A stretch of 19,303 nucleotides of DNA from DASQVO01 sp035640715 (GCA_035640715.1 DASQVO010000497.1:1-19303), one strand, 5' to 3'. Shown: positions 1 to 6,538, counted from the first letter of the stretch. Translations and numbers: made by a program. The notes: a model not told the origin generated them from the sequence alone.

Positions 1-645
1 GCCCGGCTGGCCCTTGCAAGGGTTACCCGCGGCGTGCGCTTCGCAGGACGCCGTATCCACTCGGGGAGCCACTGGCTCGCCGCCGAGGTACTCGCCATGG
101 CACCGCGCCTGCCCGTCAGGGACCAGGCGGCCCTGCGCGCCCAGTTCCCCGGCCGCTCCCCGGAGGACATCGCCGATGCGCTCATCGAGGGGGCCTCGCG
201 CGCGTCGGCCGCGGTGGGCGCCACAGTCGGCGCCTGGTCGGTCCTTCCGGTCGCACCCGTCTTCCCCGCCGAGATCGTAACCGAGACGCTGACGCTCGTC
301 GGGATCGAGATCAAGCTCATCGCGGAACTGCATGAGGTGTACGGCATGCGGCCGCCCGGCGATTTCGCGAGCCGGATGGCCGCTTTTGTCGGGGCATGGA
401 CGCGCCGCCGCGGCGCCACGCTGACTCCCAGCGGAGTGGTCTTCGCTATTGGTTCCCCGCTGGGACGACGACTGCGGCGGCGGCTCGTGATGCGGGCCAC
501 CCGGAGCGCCGTCTCGCTCGGCCCACTGTTGACCGGGGCCGCGGCAGGCGCTCTGATCAACAGCAGGGAGACGCGCCGGCTCGGCAACGACATCCGCGAG
601 GACCTGCGCCGGCGTTCACCGATCGCGACGCACTGGCCCGACTGA
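1..645 (+). CDS. Conserved actinobacterial hypothetical protein, 5' end outside the window
   Basis: The reading frame is open from base 1 without a stop, so the gene probably starts upstream; a GTG at 34 is the first conventional start inside the window, but I see no ribosome binding site for it. The visible 214 residues contain a weakly amphipathic region (APRLPVRDQAALRAQFPG), then a long Ala/Val-rich hydrophobic stretch ending in IEIKLIAELHEVYG. A basic patch (RRLRRRLVMRA) and a second short hydrophobic, glycine-rich segment (SLGPLLTGAAAGALIN) follow. The pattern resembles membrane-associated proteins of unknown function that I recall from Streptomyces, and loosely the EcsC-like hydrophobic segment. 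No catalytic motif is visible. It is followed by a 205-base gap with a stem-loop, so it is probably the last gene of its unit. That it is coding is fairly sure; the function is unknown. Confidence 0.72.
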   Translation, partial: ARLALARVTRGVRFAGRRIHSGSHWLAAEVLAMAPRLPVRDQAALRAQFPGRSPEDIADALIEGASRASAAVGATVGAWSVLPVAPVFPAEIVTETLTLVGIEIKLIAELHEVYGMRPPGDFASRMAAFVGAWTRRRGATLTPSGVVFAIGSPLGRRLRRRLVMRATRSAVSLGPLLTGAAAGALINSRETRRLGNDIREDLRRRSPIATHWPD

Positions 646-685
646 CCGGGCTGTCGTAAGGGCTCCGCCGGGAGTGCGCCGCCGG

Positions 686-700
686 GGCTCCGCCGGAGCC
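686..700 (+). terminator. Short perfect stem-loop downstream of the first gene
   Basis: GGCTCCG and CGGAGCC form a perfect 7-bp inverted repeat around a single base, 41 bases after the stop at 645. A related GGCTCCGCCGG also occurs at 661-671. There is no T-tract, as is common for actinobacterial terminators. The one-base loop would need a pair or two to open. A repetitive extragenic palindrome is an alternative. Confidence 0.35.
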
Positions 701-850
701 TGCCATCCGGAGCGGCTCGGTCCTGGCATGCCATTCTGGGCGACACGCCGCGGTGGAGCGGATTCCGGGAATGCCCTATCTAAGGTTGTTCACGTAAAGT
801 CTTCATGGTCCTCCCTCGGCGTCTTCTCATATGCAGGCGGTAACTGATCC

Positions 851-1294
851 ATGAGGGTCACCATGATGCTGGCCGACCACGCACAGGTAGCCGACGGCAA
901 GCTGTTCGTCTCGGGCGGCGGCTGGTCGGTCTGCGGGCCCGGCCCGGTGGCCTGCGCGGTGGCGCTGCTGTTTCACATCCCGTGGCAGCACACGAACGAG
1001 AGAATCAGCTTCACGCTCAGGCTGCTCGACGAGGACGGTATGCCGGTCAGCCAGCCGGGGCCTGGCGGCAGCCAGGAGGTCCAGGCCAGCGGCCAGTTCG
1101 AGGCAGGGCGCCCGGCCGGCCTGGCCCCGGGCACCGACATCAACGTGCCGATCACGTTCAACATGGTCCTGCAGCTGGCCCCAGGCCGGCGGTTCACCTG
1201 GGTGCTGGAGGTCGACAGCCAGGTCGACGAGGCATGGCGGCTGTCCTTCGCGACCAGGGAAACCCAGCCACCATCGCAGATCCGGCCCGGCTAG
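851..1294 (+). CDS. DUF6941 family protein
   Basis: This 147-residue protein opens with MRVTMMLADHAQVADGKLF followed by a GGGWSVCGPGP segment. That is the signature I associate with the actinobacterial DUF6941 family, in which the N-terminus reads M-x-V-T-x-x-L-x-D-x-A-Q-V-A-x-x-K-L-x-x-x-G-G-G-W. The rest alternates beta-rich stretches (RISFTLRLLDEDG, INVPITFNMVLQLAPG, FTWVLEVDSQ), suggesting a small beta-sandwich. It has no signal peptide or membrane segment, so it is probably cytoplasmic. The start at 851 keeps the conserved N-terminus; AGGCGG lies 10 bases upstream, and an internal ATG at 863 with AGGG before it is a possible alternative. mscL follows 88 bases later on the same strand and could share its transcript. 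The biological role of the family is unknown. Confidence 0.8.
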   Translation: MRVTMMLADHAQVADGKLFVSGGGWSVCGPGPVACAVALLFHIPWQHTNERISFTLRLLDEDGMPVSQPGPGGSQEVQASGQFEAGRPAGLAPGTDINVPITFNMVLQLAPGRRFTWVLEVDSQVDEAWRLSFATRETQPPSQIRPG

Positions 1295-1382
1295 GCGCCG
1301 CGCCCGCGCCGCAGCGGGCCAGCGTCACCGCGCCGGACAGACCAGCAACGTCAAGCCGAACGAAGAAACGGAGGAGAGCCGC

Positions 1383-1802
1383 GTGAACGGTTTCAGGAAG
1401 TTCTTGCTGCGGGGTAACCTCGTGGATCTCGCGGTGGCCGTGGTCATCGGCACGGCTTTCACGGCTATGGTGACAGCCCTCGTCAAGGACCTCATCACGC
1501 CGCTCATCGCGGCCGTCGGCGGCAAGCCGAACTTCTCGAACCTGTCCTTCACCGTCAACCACAGCCGGTTTGCCTACGGCGACTTCATCAACGCGGTCGC
1601 GGCGTTCGTCATCGTTGCCGCGGTCGTGTACTTCCTCGTGGTGCTTCCGATCGCCAAGATCACCAAGATGGTGACGCGCAAGAAGGAAGCAACCGAGCGT
1701 AAGTGCCCCGAATGCCTCAGCGAAGTTCCCGTCGCCGCGCGCAGGTGCAAGTACTGCACCGCAGAGCTAGCGCCACCAGAGCTGGCGTCATCAGCGCTGT
1801 AG
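1383..1802 (+). CDS. mscL: Large-conductance mechanosensitive channel MscL with C-terminal zinc ribbon
   Basis: MscL forms a homopentameric membrane pore that opens under high membrane tension and releases solutes during hypo-osmotic shock. The 139-residue product has the classic N-terminal amphipathic helix (FRKFLLRGNLVDLAVAVVIG) and TM1 with the glycine/alanine-rich pore helix (about 14-45). A short periplasmic loop (46-66) and TM2 (about 68-93) follow. After TM2 comes the basic KITKMVTRKKEATERK stretch and then C108-P-E-C111 and C122-K-Y-C125. This is a CxxC-x10-CxxC zinc ribbon in place of the usual C-terminal helical bundle seen in E. coli. The GTG start at 1383 has GGAGGAG about 6 bases upstream. 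Identification as MscL is very firm; metal binding by the tail is inferred from the cysteine spacing. Confidence 0.96.
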   Translation: MNGFRKFLLRGNLVDLAVAVVIGTAFTAMVTALVKDLITPLIAAVGGKPNFSNLSFTVNHSRFAYGDFINAVAAFVIVAAVVYFLVVLPIAKITKMVTRKKEATERKCPECLSEVPVAARRCKYCTAELAPPELASSAL

Positions 1803-1830
1803 CGGGCGATCCGGCTCACCGGCCCCTGGT

Positions 1831-1871
1831 GTCTGGGCCCGGCCCGGGGCCTGGCCGTGCCGGGCCCAGAC
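1831..1871. terminator. Strong stem-loop after mscL, between convergent genes
   Basis: GTCTGGGCCCGGC (1831-1843) and GCCGGGCCCAGAC (1859-1871) are perfect 13-bp inverted repeats around a 15-base loop, 28 bases after the mscL stop. The next gene converges from the other strand, so the symmetric stem could end transcripts from both sides. There is no T-tract. A second, distant inverted repeat (1876-1887 with 2001-2012) lies in the same gap. Confidence 0.65.
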
Positions 1872-2057
1872 GTTCTCTGGGGGAGAGGGGTCTCGTCCTC
1901 GCACCAGAAAGCCTGGCCGCCGTACCTGATGCCAAGCTGAAGCGAAGCTGAGAAGCCTCTAACAACGGTCCGCTGCCGCGCACCAGCCTGACGATACGCA
2001 CTCTCCCCCAGACCTGCGTCGGGGATCACGGGCGCTGCCCGGCCCCCAACCGAGCTA

Positions 2058-2717
2058 TCAGGCTGGACGCGGACGGCCCATGGCCTCAGAAGCGGCTGCG
2101 TCCGAGGCCATGGCGGCAAGCTGCTCCGATGCCTGGCCCGGCAGCTCGCCCGAGGCCCAGCCGGCTAGTTCGGCGGCGATGACATCGGGTGCATCCTGCG
2201 GCGGCCCCTGCCGGCGGCCGTTACCCACGGGAGCCTGGTGAAATGCGTGCGCGACGGCAACGGCCGACGGCGCCGCACTGGCTAGTCCCGCGCGCTCGGC
2301 ACTGGCTAGTCCCGCGCGCTCGGCACTGGCTGGTACCGCCCGCTCGGCACTGGCTGGCCCCCCGCGCTCCGCGCTGTCCGCCGCGCGCGCCACCAGCTTG
2401 AGCGTCGCCTCTCGGGGCGCTGGGGCGCTCAGCACGGCTGGCTGCCGTGCCGTGTCTTTGACCGACGGCGCCTCAGCCTGCGCCCTTCCCCCGCATTCAT
2501 GATTCTCAAGGAAATCCGCGAAGTACTCGGCCTCCGCGGCATCGAGGCCGATCACCACGCGAGGCTGACCCATCGGCTCCTTGAGCGAGTAGCCCACGTA
2601 ACTGGCCAGCGGGTCCACGGTCCCCCCCAGCCCGTGCAGCGTGCGCCATCGATCCCATACCTGTTCCAGCCGCGCTGCGGCGTAACGGGCACGCGTAACC
2701 AACTCCGGATCACGCAT
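2058..2717 (-). CDS. Hypothetical protein: conserved N-terminal domain plus Ala/Glu/Arg repeat tail
   Basis: The ATG at 2717 is chosen over a GTG at 2774 because AGGGGGAGG lies just upstream of it. The product is 219 residues. The first 75 or so (MRDPELVTRARYAAARLEQV, then WDRWRTLHGLGG, SYVGYSLKEPMGQPRVVIGL and AEYFADFLENHEC) are ordered and look like a genuine conserved actinobacterial domain of unknown function. The remainder is Ala-rich and low in complexity, with an 8-residue repeat of the form ASAERAGL or ASAERAVP encoded by 24-bp tandem repeats. There is no signal peptide, membrane segment or recognised motif. It converges with mscL and lies downstream of bldC on the same strand, but 400 bases away. 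Coding status is supported by the ribosome binding site and the ordered N-terminus; the function is unknown. Confidence 0.68.
   Translation of the reverse strand: MRDPELVTRARYAAARLEQVWDRWRTLHGLGGTVDPLASYVGYSLKEPMGQPRVVIGLDAAEAEYFADFLENHECGGRAQAEAPSVKDTARQPAVLSAPAPREATLKLVARAADSAERGGPASAERAVPASAERAGLASAERAGLASAAPSAVAVAHAFHQAPVGNGRRQGPPQDAPDVIAAELAGWASGELPGQASEQLAAMASDAAASEAMGRPRPA
2275..2370. repeat. 24-bp tandem repeat, four copies, inside the 2058-2717 gene
   Basis: The unit GCACTGGCTAGTCCCGCGCG plus CTCG occurs at 2275-2298 and, identically, at 2299-2322. Diverged copies follow at 2323-2346 and 2347-2370, with a further degenerate copy starting at 2371. The period is a multiple of three, so copy-number changes keep the frame; on the minus strand it encodes the 8-residue repeat ASAERAGL. 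Confidence 0.92.
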
Positions 2718-3057
2718 TGTGCGATCCCTCCCCCTGAACGCGATGCGGCGCCGCTCCCCCCGACCGGGAACCACCTAGCATCCGTAGCGTCCGCTCGCTT
2801 CAACGCGAACCAGTATGTCGGACACCGTAGTTCAGCAGGACTGATTACGAATTATTTATGAGTGACTACTTAGAGTGAAGTCTCGCCCATGGCAGTTTCC
2901 CCCTGGCAACGTTCTGCTCATGACTTGTAACAAGCCAGATCGGCCCCGGCAGCGCGCCCGCACGGTGCGGCGCCGAACGCGCCGACCGGCGAAACCGCCC
3001 CCCGAAAGTGGCACGCTGGCCACCGGGGCCGACCCCCCCATCGGAAGACTGCCGCCG
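2718..3057. other. Intergenic region between the repeat-tail gene and bldC
   Basis: No convincing gene is seen here. The part nearest the 2717 start is ordinary GC-rich leader ending in the ribosome binding site. An unusually AT-rich island lies at about 2834-2880 (including ATTACGAATTATTTATGAG), followed by TACTTAGAGTG at 2865-2875. That 11-mer recurs upstream of bldC. A small dyad, CTTGTAACAAG, lies at 2924-2934. The AT-rich island is a candidate promoter or regulator site for the minus-strand gene, about 120-160 bases upstream of its start. Confidence 0.4.
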
Positions 3058-3112
3058 CGCGTGCGGTGCGCCCGGCAGTCGTATGCCCCCTGGCGCATGG
3101 CATATGCACGCG
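3058..3112 (-). terminator. Two-step stem-loop downstream of bldC
   Basis: Outer arms CGCGTGC (3058-3064) and GCACGCG (3106-3112) enclose inner arms TATGCC (3082-3087) and GGCATA (3099-3104). The structure begins 14 bases past the bldC stop in the direction of transcription. The internal bulge is large on one side, so only the inner and outer stems are firm. There is no T-tract. Confidence 0.45.
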
Positions 3113-3125
3113 AGTGCGGCAGCCG

Positions 3126-3329
3126 TCACTCGGAACGCTGCTGCGGTATGCCGGCGAGCAGCGCGCGGACCTCGGTCTCCCGGTAGCGGCGATGTCCACC
3201 CAGCGTGCGGATGGACGTCAGCTTCCCGGCCTTGGCCCACCGCGTGACCGTCTTGGGGTCGACGCGGAACATTGTTGCGACCTCAGCCGGCGTCAGCAGC
3301 GGCTCTGCCTCGGGTGTGCGTGCAGACAT
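3126..3329 (-). CDS. bldC: Developmental transcriptional regulator BldC (MerR-like winged helix)
   Basis: This 67-residue protein contains LLTPAEVATMFRVDPKTVTR (residues 11-30), WAKAGKLTSIRTLGGHRRYR (31-50) and a short tail ending IPQQRSE. It is close, as I recall it, to Streptomyces BldC over the full length. In Streptomyces, BldC binds AT-rich direct repeats as head-to-tail multimers and controls the timing of differentiation and antibiotic production. It consists of a single winged helix-turn-helix without the MerR coiled coil or effector domain. The ATG at 3329 has AGGAGGAG 7-9 bases upstream, which settles the start. It sits downstream of a conserved hypothetical gene on the same strand, with a 417-base leader region carrying two dyads. 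Identification is very firm; the regulatory targets in this organism are not visible. Confidence 0.97.
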   Translation of the reverse strand: MSARTPEAEPLLTPAEVATMFRVDPKTVTRWAKAGKLTSIRTLGGHRRYRETEVRALLAGIPQQRSE

Positions 3330-3408
3330 GTGCGGCCTCTCCTCCTGGAAAGCGATCTGCGGTCTAGCCTTGCCCTGTGCTCCAACCGGAGCCTGTCGTG
3401 GATGTCCC

Positions 3409-3430
3409 ATATGGTGTACAGAGACCATAT
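3409..3430. promoter_or_regulatory. AT-rich dyad in the bldC leader
   Basis: ATATGGT (3409-3415) and ACCATAT (3424-3430) are perfect 7-bp inverted repeats separated by 8 bases, about 80 bases upstream of the bldC start. In DNA this GC-rich, an AT-rich palindrome of this spacing is uncommon and looks like a dimeric regulator site. No protein is known to bind it. Confidence 0.4.
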
Positions 3431-3502
3431 TGCCATCACCAGCGGTGACAAGTCGACCACCAGGTGCAAAGTTTTCTTTCTTGTACTCTGTGTTTCGCGG
3501 GT

Positions 3503-3528
3503 CGCTGTCACTCACGGTGAGTATAGCG
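3503..3528. promoter_or_regulatory. Dyad overlapping a possible bldC -10 element
   Basis: ACTCAC and GTGAGT form a perfect 6-bp dyad around one base (3510-3522). It is extended by CGCT (3503-3506) and AGCG (3525-3528) with a one-base bulge. The minus-strand hexamer TATACT lies inside the right half. An operator overlapping the promoter is the simplest reading, by inference only. Confidence 0.4.
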
Positions 3529-3738
3529 ATACTTAGAGTGGCATGGGGGCAGATTCGGAAATACTGCGACGGGGACCCGCCAGGCACCCGAGCCCGGCAG
3601 AGGTGGCCAACCATCCGGAGAGGGGCCATAGCGAGCCCGCACTGACTACGGCTGGTGATCAGCAGCGCGCAGCGCGCCGTGAATGACCGGCGGCGCATCA
3701 GCTATCAAGTAGATCGCGCTCATTACCGGCTAGCCAGT

Positions 3739-3756
3739 CCGGGCCTTCAGGCCCGG
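3739..3756 (-). terminator. Stem-loop overlapping the stop of the 3747-4745 gene
   Basis: CCGGGCCT (3739-3746) and AGGCCCGG (3749-3756) are perfect 8-bp arms around TC and include the stop codon of the upstream minus-strand gene. The tight two-base loop would open to four bases. It would separate this gene's transcript from bldC. Confidence 0.5.
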
Positions 3757-4745
3757 CGAGCGGCCGGTGTATCGGACAGCACCGCAGCAAGCTGACGGGG
3801 GTTCCGGGGGGTCGCCCCCCGGGCCAGCACCGCCCCCGGGCCAGCACATAAGTTCGCCGACTCAGCCGCCCGCAGCGCCTGCCACCTGCTGGCGGCACGG
3901 CGGTACATGGCGATCGCGAGCTCTGGCTCATCCTGGGACAGCCCGCTGATCGCGGCGCTTATCTCCGCGACCGACTGGTCACTCCGGAGCGCGTCGTCAT
4001 CGAGCAGGTTCACCAACCCACCGTAGTCAAGCTCGACGACGGACTGGGGGTGAAACTCCTCTAGCCAGAGTGCGACATCCTCCAGTTGGGCGGTGACGGC
4101 CAGGGAGCACCGCCGCACGTCATCAGGCCCGGCCAGCGGCCCGCGCAATCCCTTGCGCACGGCGGCCAGTCCACGTGCCGCCCGGCGCCGGGCCTGGGTC
4201 ATCGCGGTGGCGTAAATGAGCGTCCTGACCGCCGAGGCCGTTGCTGACACCGCGACGACCGTCTCATCGCCCGCGCCGAGCGCGAGCCACCGCTCGGCGG
4301 GGCTGAACAGGACAAACCATGACAGCGGCACATGCCAGGTATTCGTCTGGATATAGGTGCGCAGCGATGTGGCATCGGCATAGGTGCGCGCGAACGCGCG
4401 CGCTGCGCTGGCGGCCTCGCGCGGCGAGAAGGCATCCGCGAGCGGCGGCCGCGCCGTCGCGCGCAGGTGGCCGAGTGCAAGCCACGACCGCAGCCGGGTC
4501 TGCCAGGGGCAGATGTACGTGACACCGTCCGCCCAGCGGATGTACGCGTGCTCGCTTTCCTCTTCCGGAACGATGATCGGCGGCAGCGCCACGGCCCGGC
4601 GAAGCGCTTCCGCGTGCTCCGCCTCCAGTGCATTCAGCCGCCGCGGGCGCGCAGGGGATGCAGCATAAGCCGCCCAGCGGGACAGCTCAGGCTCCGGGAA
4701 CGCGGACAGCGGCTCGTAGACCCGAAGATACGCGGCGTAAGGCAT
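3747..4745 (-). CDS. Conserved actinobacterial hypothetical protein next to bldC
   Basis: The product is 332 residues and begins MPYAAYLRVYEPLSAFPEPE. I recall this N-terminus from the gene between vdh and bldC in Streptomyces (SCO4090 region), so the context is conserved. A Trp/Tyr-rich segment (AYIRWADGVTYICPWQTRLR, residues 67-86) and helical alanine-rich stretches follow. A region near 190-230 is rich in R and acidic residues. The tail (from about 290) is low-complexity. There is no membrane segment, signal peptide or recognised catalytic motif. ATG at 4745 is preferred to the adjacent GTG at 4748 for matching family N-termini; no strong ribosome binding site is present for either. It is divergent from vdh across 264 bases. 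The function is unknown; the persistent bldC link suggests, weakly, a developmental role. Confidence 0.83.
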   Translation of the reverse strand: MPYAAYLRVYEPLSAFPEPELSRWAAYAASPARPRRLNALEAEHAEALRRAVALPPIIVPEEESEHAYIRWADGVTYICPWQTRLRSWLALGHLRATARPPLADAFSPREAASAARAFARTYADATSLRTYIQTNTWHVPLSWFVLFSPAERWLALGAGDETVVAVSATASAVRTLIYATAMTQARRRAARGLAAVRKGLRGPLAGPDDVRRCSLAVTAQLEDVALWLEEFHPQSVVELDYGGLVNLLDDDALRSDQSVAEISAAISGLSQDEPELAIAMYRRAASRWQALRAAESANLCAGPGAVLARGATPRNPRQLAAVLSDTPAARRA

Positions 4746-4863
4746 CACAACCGCATAGTGACATATGAGAGCCCATGAAAGCCTGACATGCAGATAACGA
4801 GATCATCACTCACCGCGTCTCAGCCGGAAGTTCACATTATCCGGACAACAGCGGAGGTCACCT

Positions 4864-4939
4864 GGCATGGTCCACCAGAGGCCTCACCCGGCATGGTCCG
4901 CCAGGCGCCTCACCCGGCATGGTCCGCCAGGTGCCGGCG
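4864..4939. repeat. 26-bp tandem repeat, three copies, upstream of vdh
   Basis: Copies begin at 4864, 4890 and 4916. Each starts GGCATGGTCC and continues with A or G, CCAG, then a GC-rich end and TCACCC; the third diverges after about 18 bases. The array lies 71-146 bases before the vdh GTG start and 119-194 bases from the divergent hypothetical gene. The period is close to two and a half helical turns. It is a candidate multi-site operator or a recent slippage expansion. Confidence 0.9.
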
Positions 4940-5009
4940 ATGGCGCCCTAAGCTGTGGGGCAGATCCCGCGCTGGCGAGGACGCGGGCACGACCGGAAGA
5001 GTCACCACA

Positions 5010-6110
5010 GTGACGCACGTGTTCACAACACCCCAAAAGGGCAACGGAAACGCCGAGCGGACCGGGCATGAGCAGGTCACCTTTTGCCAGGACTCCCGGA
5101 CCGGCCTGCGGGCAATCATCGCGATCTATTCCACCGCGCTCGGCCCCAGCCTGGGCGGCACCCGCTTCTACCCCTACGGCACCGAGGACGAGGCCGTCGC
5201 CGACGCGCTGAGGCTCTCGGCAGCCATGGCGTACAAGAATGCGCTGGCCGGCCTGGACCTCGGCGGCGGCAAGGCCGTCATCATCGGAGATCCGGCACAG
5301 CTCAAGACGGAGCCGTTGCTGCGCGCCTACGGCCGTTTCGTCGCCTCACTTAGCGGCCGGTACATCACAGCATGTGATGTCGGCACCCGCAGCGAGGACA
5401 TGGACATCATCGCGCGGGAATGCCCCTATGTCACCGGCCGGACGCCCGCATACGGCGGCGCCGGCGACTCATCGGTGCTGACCGCCTTCGGGGTGTTCCA
5501 GGGAATGCGAGCCGCCGCCGGTCACGTGTGGGGGTCCACCAGCCTGCGGGGCCGGCGTGTCGGGGTGGAGGGCGTCGGCAAGGTTGGCTGTAAGCTCGTC
5601 GATCACCTCGCTGAGGACGGCGCCGAGATCGTGATCTGCGACGTCAGCGAGAGCGCGGTGGACAGCGTCCGCGCACGCCATCCCGGCGTCGAGGTGGCCG
5701 CGGACGCTGACGCGCTTCTCGCCGTCGGCATCGACGTCTTCGCCCCCTGCGCGCTCGGCGGTGCCATCGACGACAAGACGGCCGCAACATTGGGCGCCAA
5801 GATCATCTGTGGCGGTGCCAACAATCAGCTCGCACACGCCGGGGTCGAGAAACTGCTCGCCGACCGGGGTGTCCTCTACGCACCGGACTACGTGGTCAAC
5901 GCCGGTGGCGTGATCCAGGTCGCCGACGAGCTGGCTGGCTTCAATTTCGACCGTGCGAAGGCAAGGGCCGGGCAGATATTCACCACTGCGGCACGGATCT
6001 TCGAAATCGCTGACTCCGACGGAGTGCCGCCCTCGGTCGCGGCTGACCGGCTGGCGGAACAGCGGATGTCCGAGGTCGGACGGCTCCGCGGCATCTGGCT
6101 CGGCGGGTGA
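5010..6110 (+). CDS. vdh: Valine/leucine-type amino-acid dehydrogenase (Glu/Leu/Phe/Val family)
   Basis: It catalyses NAD-dependent oxidative deamination of branched-chain amino acids to 2-oxo acids in the cytoplasm. The 366-residue product carries STALGPSLGGTRFYPY (41-56), the substrate and catalytic lysines in MAYKNALAGLDLGGGKAVI (K76, K88), ACDVGT (121-126) and GGAGDSSVLTAFGVFQGM (149-166). The Rossmann glycine motif GVEGVGKVG (185-193), NNQLAH and APDYVVNAGGVIQVADE follow. These match Streptomyces valine dehydrogenase closely and in the same genomic position. GTG at 5010 is chosen for GGAAGAG 8 bases upstream and for length; an upstream in-frame extension crosses the 26-bp repeats and is rejected. 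A stem-loop follows the stop. Valine versus leucine preference cannot be read from sequence alone. Confidence 0.94.
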   Translation: MTHVFTTPQKGNGNAERTGHEQVTFCQDSRTGLRAIIAIYSTALGPSLGGTRFYPYGTEDEAVADALRLSAAMAYKNALAGLDLGGGKAVIIGDPAQLKTEPLLRAYGRFVASLSGRYITACDVGTRSEDMDIIARECPYVTGRTPAYGGAGDSSVLTAFGVFQGMRAAAGHVWGSTSLRGRRVGVEGVGKVGCKLVDHLAEDGAEIVICDVSESAVDSVRARHPGVEVAADADALLAVGIDVFAPCALGGAIDDKTAATLGAKIICGGANNQLAHAGVEKLLADRGVLYAPDYVVNAGGVIQVADELAGFNFDRAKARAGQIFTTAARIFEIADSDGVPPSVAADRLAEQRMSEVGRLRGIWLGG

Positions 6111-6120
6111 AGCAGCCTCC

Positions 6121-6137
6121 GGCCCCGCCCCGGGGCC
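6121..6137 (+). terminator. Stem-loop after vdh
   Basis: GGCCCC and GGGGCC flank a five-base loop, 11 bases after the vdh stop. The stem is short but all G-C. It separates vdh from DUF3073, which lies about 190 bases further on. Confidence 0.45.
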
Positions 6138-6225
6138 AGGCACGGACCGCCCGGCAGTCACCGACGTAGGCATCTGGGCCGCAAAGCGGGTACGGTTATA
6201 CATGTACGGAAGCTGGTGCGCGCAG

Positions 6226-6241
6226 CGCTCTCGGGAGAGCG
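6226..6241. promoter_or_regulatory. Palindrome upstream of the DUF3073 gene
   Basis: CGCTCTC and GAGAGCG are perfect 7-bp arms around GG, 88-103 bases before the DUF3073 start. It could be an operator or an RNA hairpin in the leader. Slightly upstream, GTACGG at 6190 and 6205 and a mildly AT-rich TTATACAT at 6196-6203 suggest the promoter lies here. Confidence 0.35.
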
Positions 6242-6328
6242 TCGGCGGGTCCGTTTGTGATGCGGAAAGCCAGCAATGCAAATATCGTGGGGCCTCACGG
6301 GCTCCGGACGTTCGAGGGGGTCGAGCCA

Positions 6329-6538
6329 ATGGGGCGCGGCCGAGCCAAGGCCAAGCAGGTGAAGGTTGCCCGCCAGCTCAAGTACAACAGCGGCGGCACG
6401 GACCTTGACCGGCTGCGTGCGGAGCTGGGCGTAGGGACGGACCAGCGCGACCGGGCGTATGACCCTGTCCGTGCGGACCGCCACGACGAAGACGACGCGG
6501 AAAATGACGACGACTACGACGAGTGGTCCGCGTCCTGA
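6329..6538 (+). CDS. DUF3073 small protein
   Basis: The 69-residue product begins MGRGRAKAKQVKVARQLKYN, the hallmark of the actinobacterial DUF3073 family, and ends in an Asp/Glu-rich tail (DEDDAENDDDYDEWSAS). The basic head and acidic tail suggest nucleic-acid or ribosome contact, but no function is established to my knowledge. The ATG at 6329 has GAGGGGG 8 bases upstream, so an in-frame start at 6257 is not used. Its position between vdh and purM is the one I recall in Streptomyces. It converges on purM across a strong stem-loop. Confidence 0.93.
   Translation: MGRGRAKAKQVKVARQLKYNSGGTDLDRLRAELGVGTDQRDRAYDPVRADRHDEDDAENDDDYDEWSAS

Larger units (their letters stand above)
3330..3738. other. 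Long leader and promoter region of bldC
   Basis: No gene is supported in this stretch of about 410 bases. It contains two dyad-symmetric sites, at 3409-3430 and 3503-3528, listed separately, and the element TACTTAGAGTG at 3530-3540. The 3460-3540 part is clearly less GC-rich than its surroundings, as expected for a promoter. Reading on the minus strand, TATACT (3525 down to 3520) is a fair -10 hexamer, but no good -35 was found at 17 or 18 bases. If used, it would give a leader of about 185 bases. Confidence 0.45.

Noticed and set aside
4788..5009. 74-residue N-terminal extension of vdh
   Set aside because: It reads through the 26-bp repeats, has no ribosome binding site and is absent from the family; GTG at 5010 with GGAAGAG fits better.
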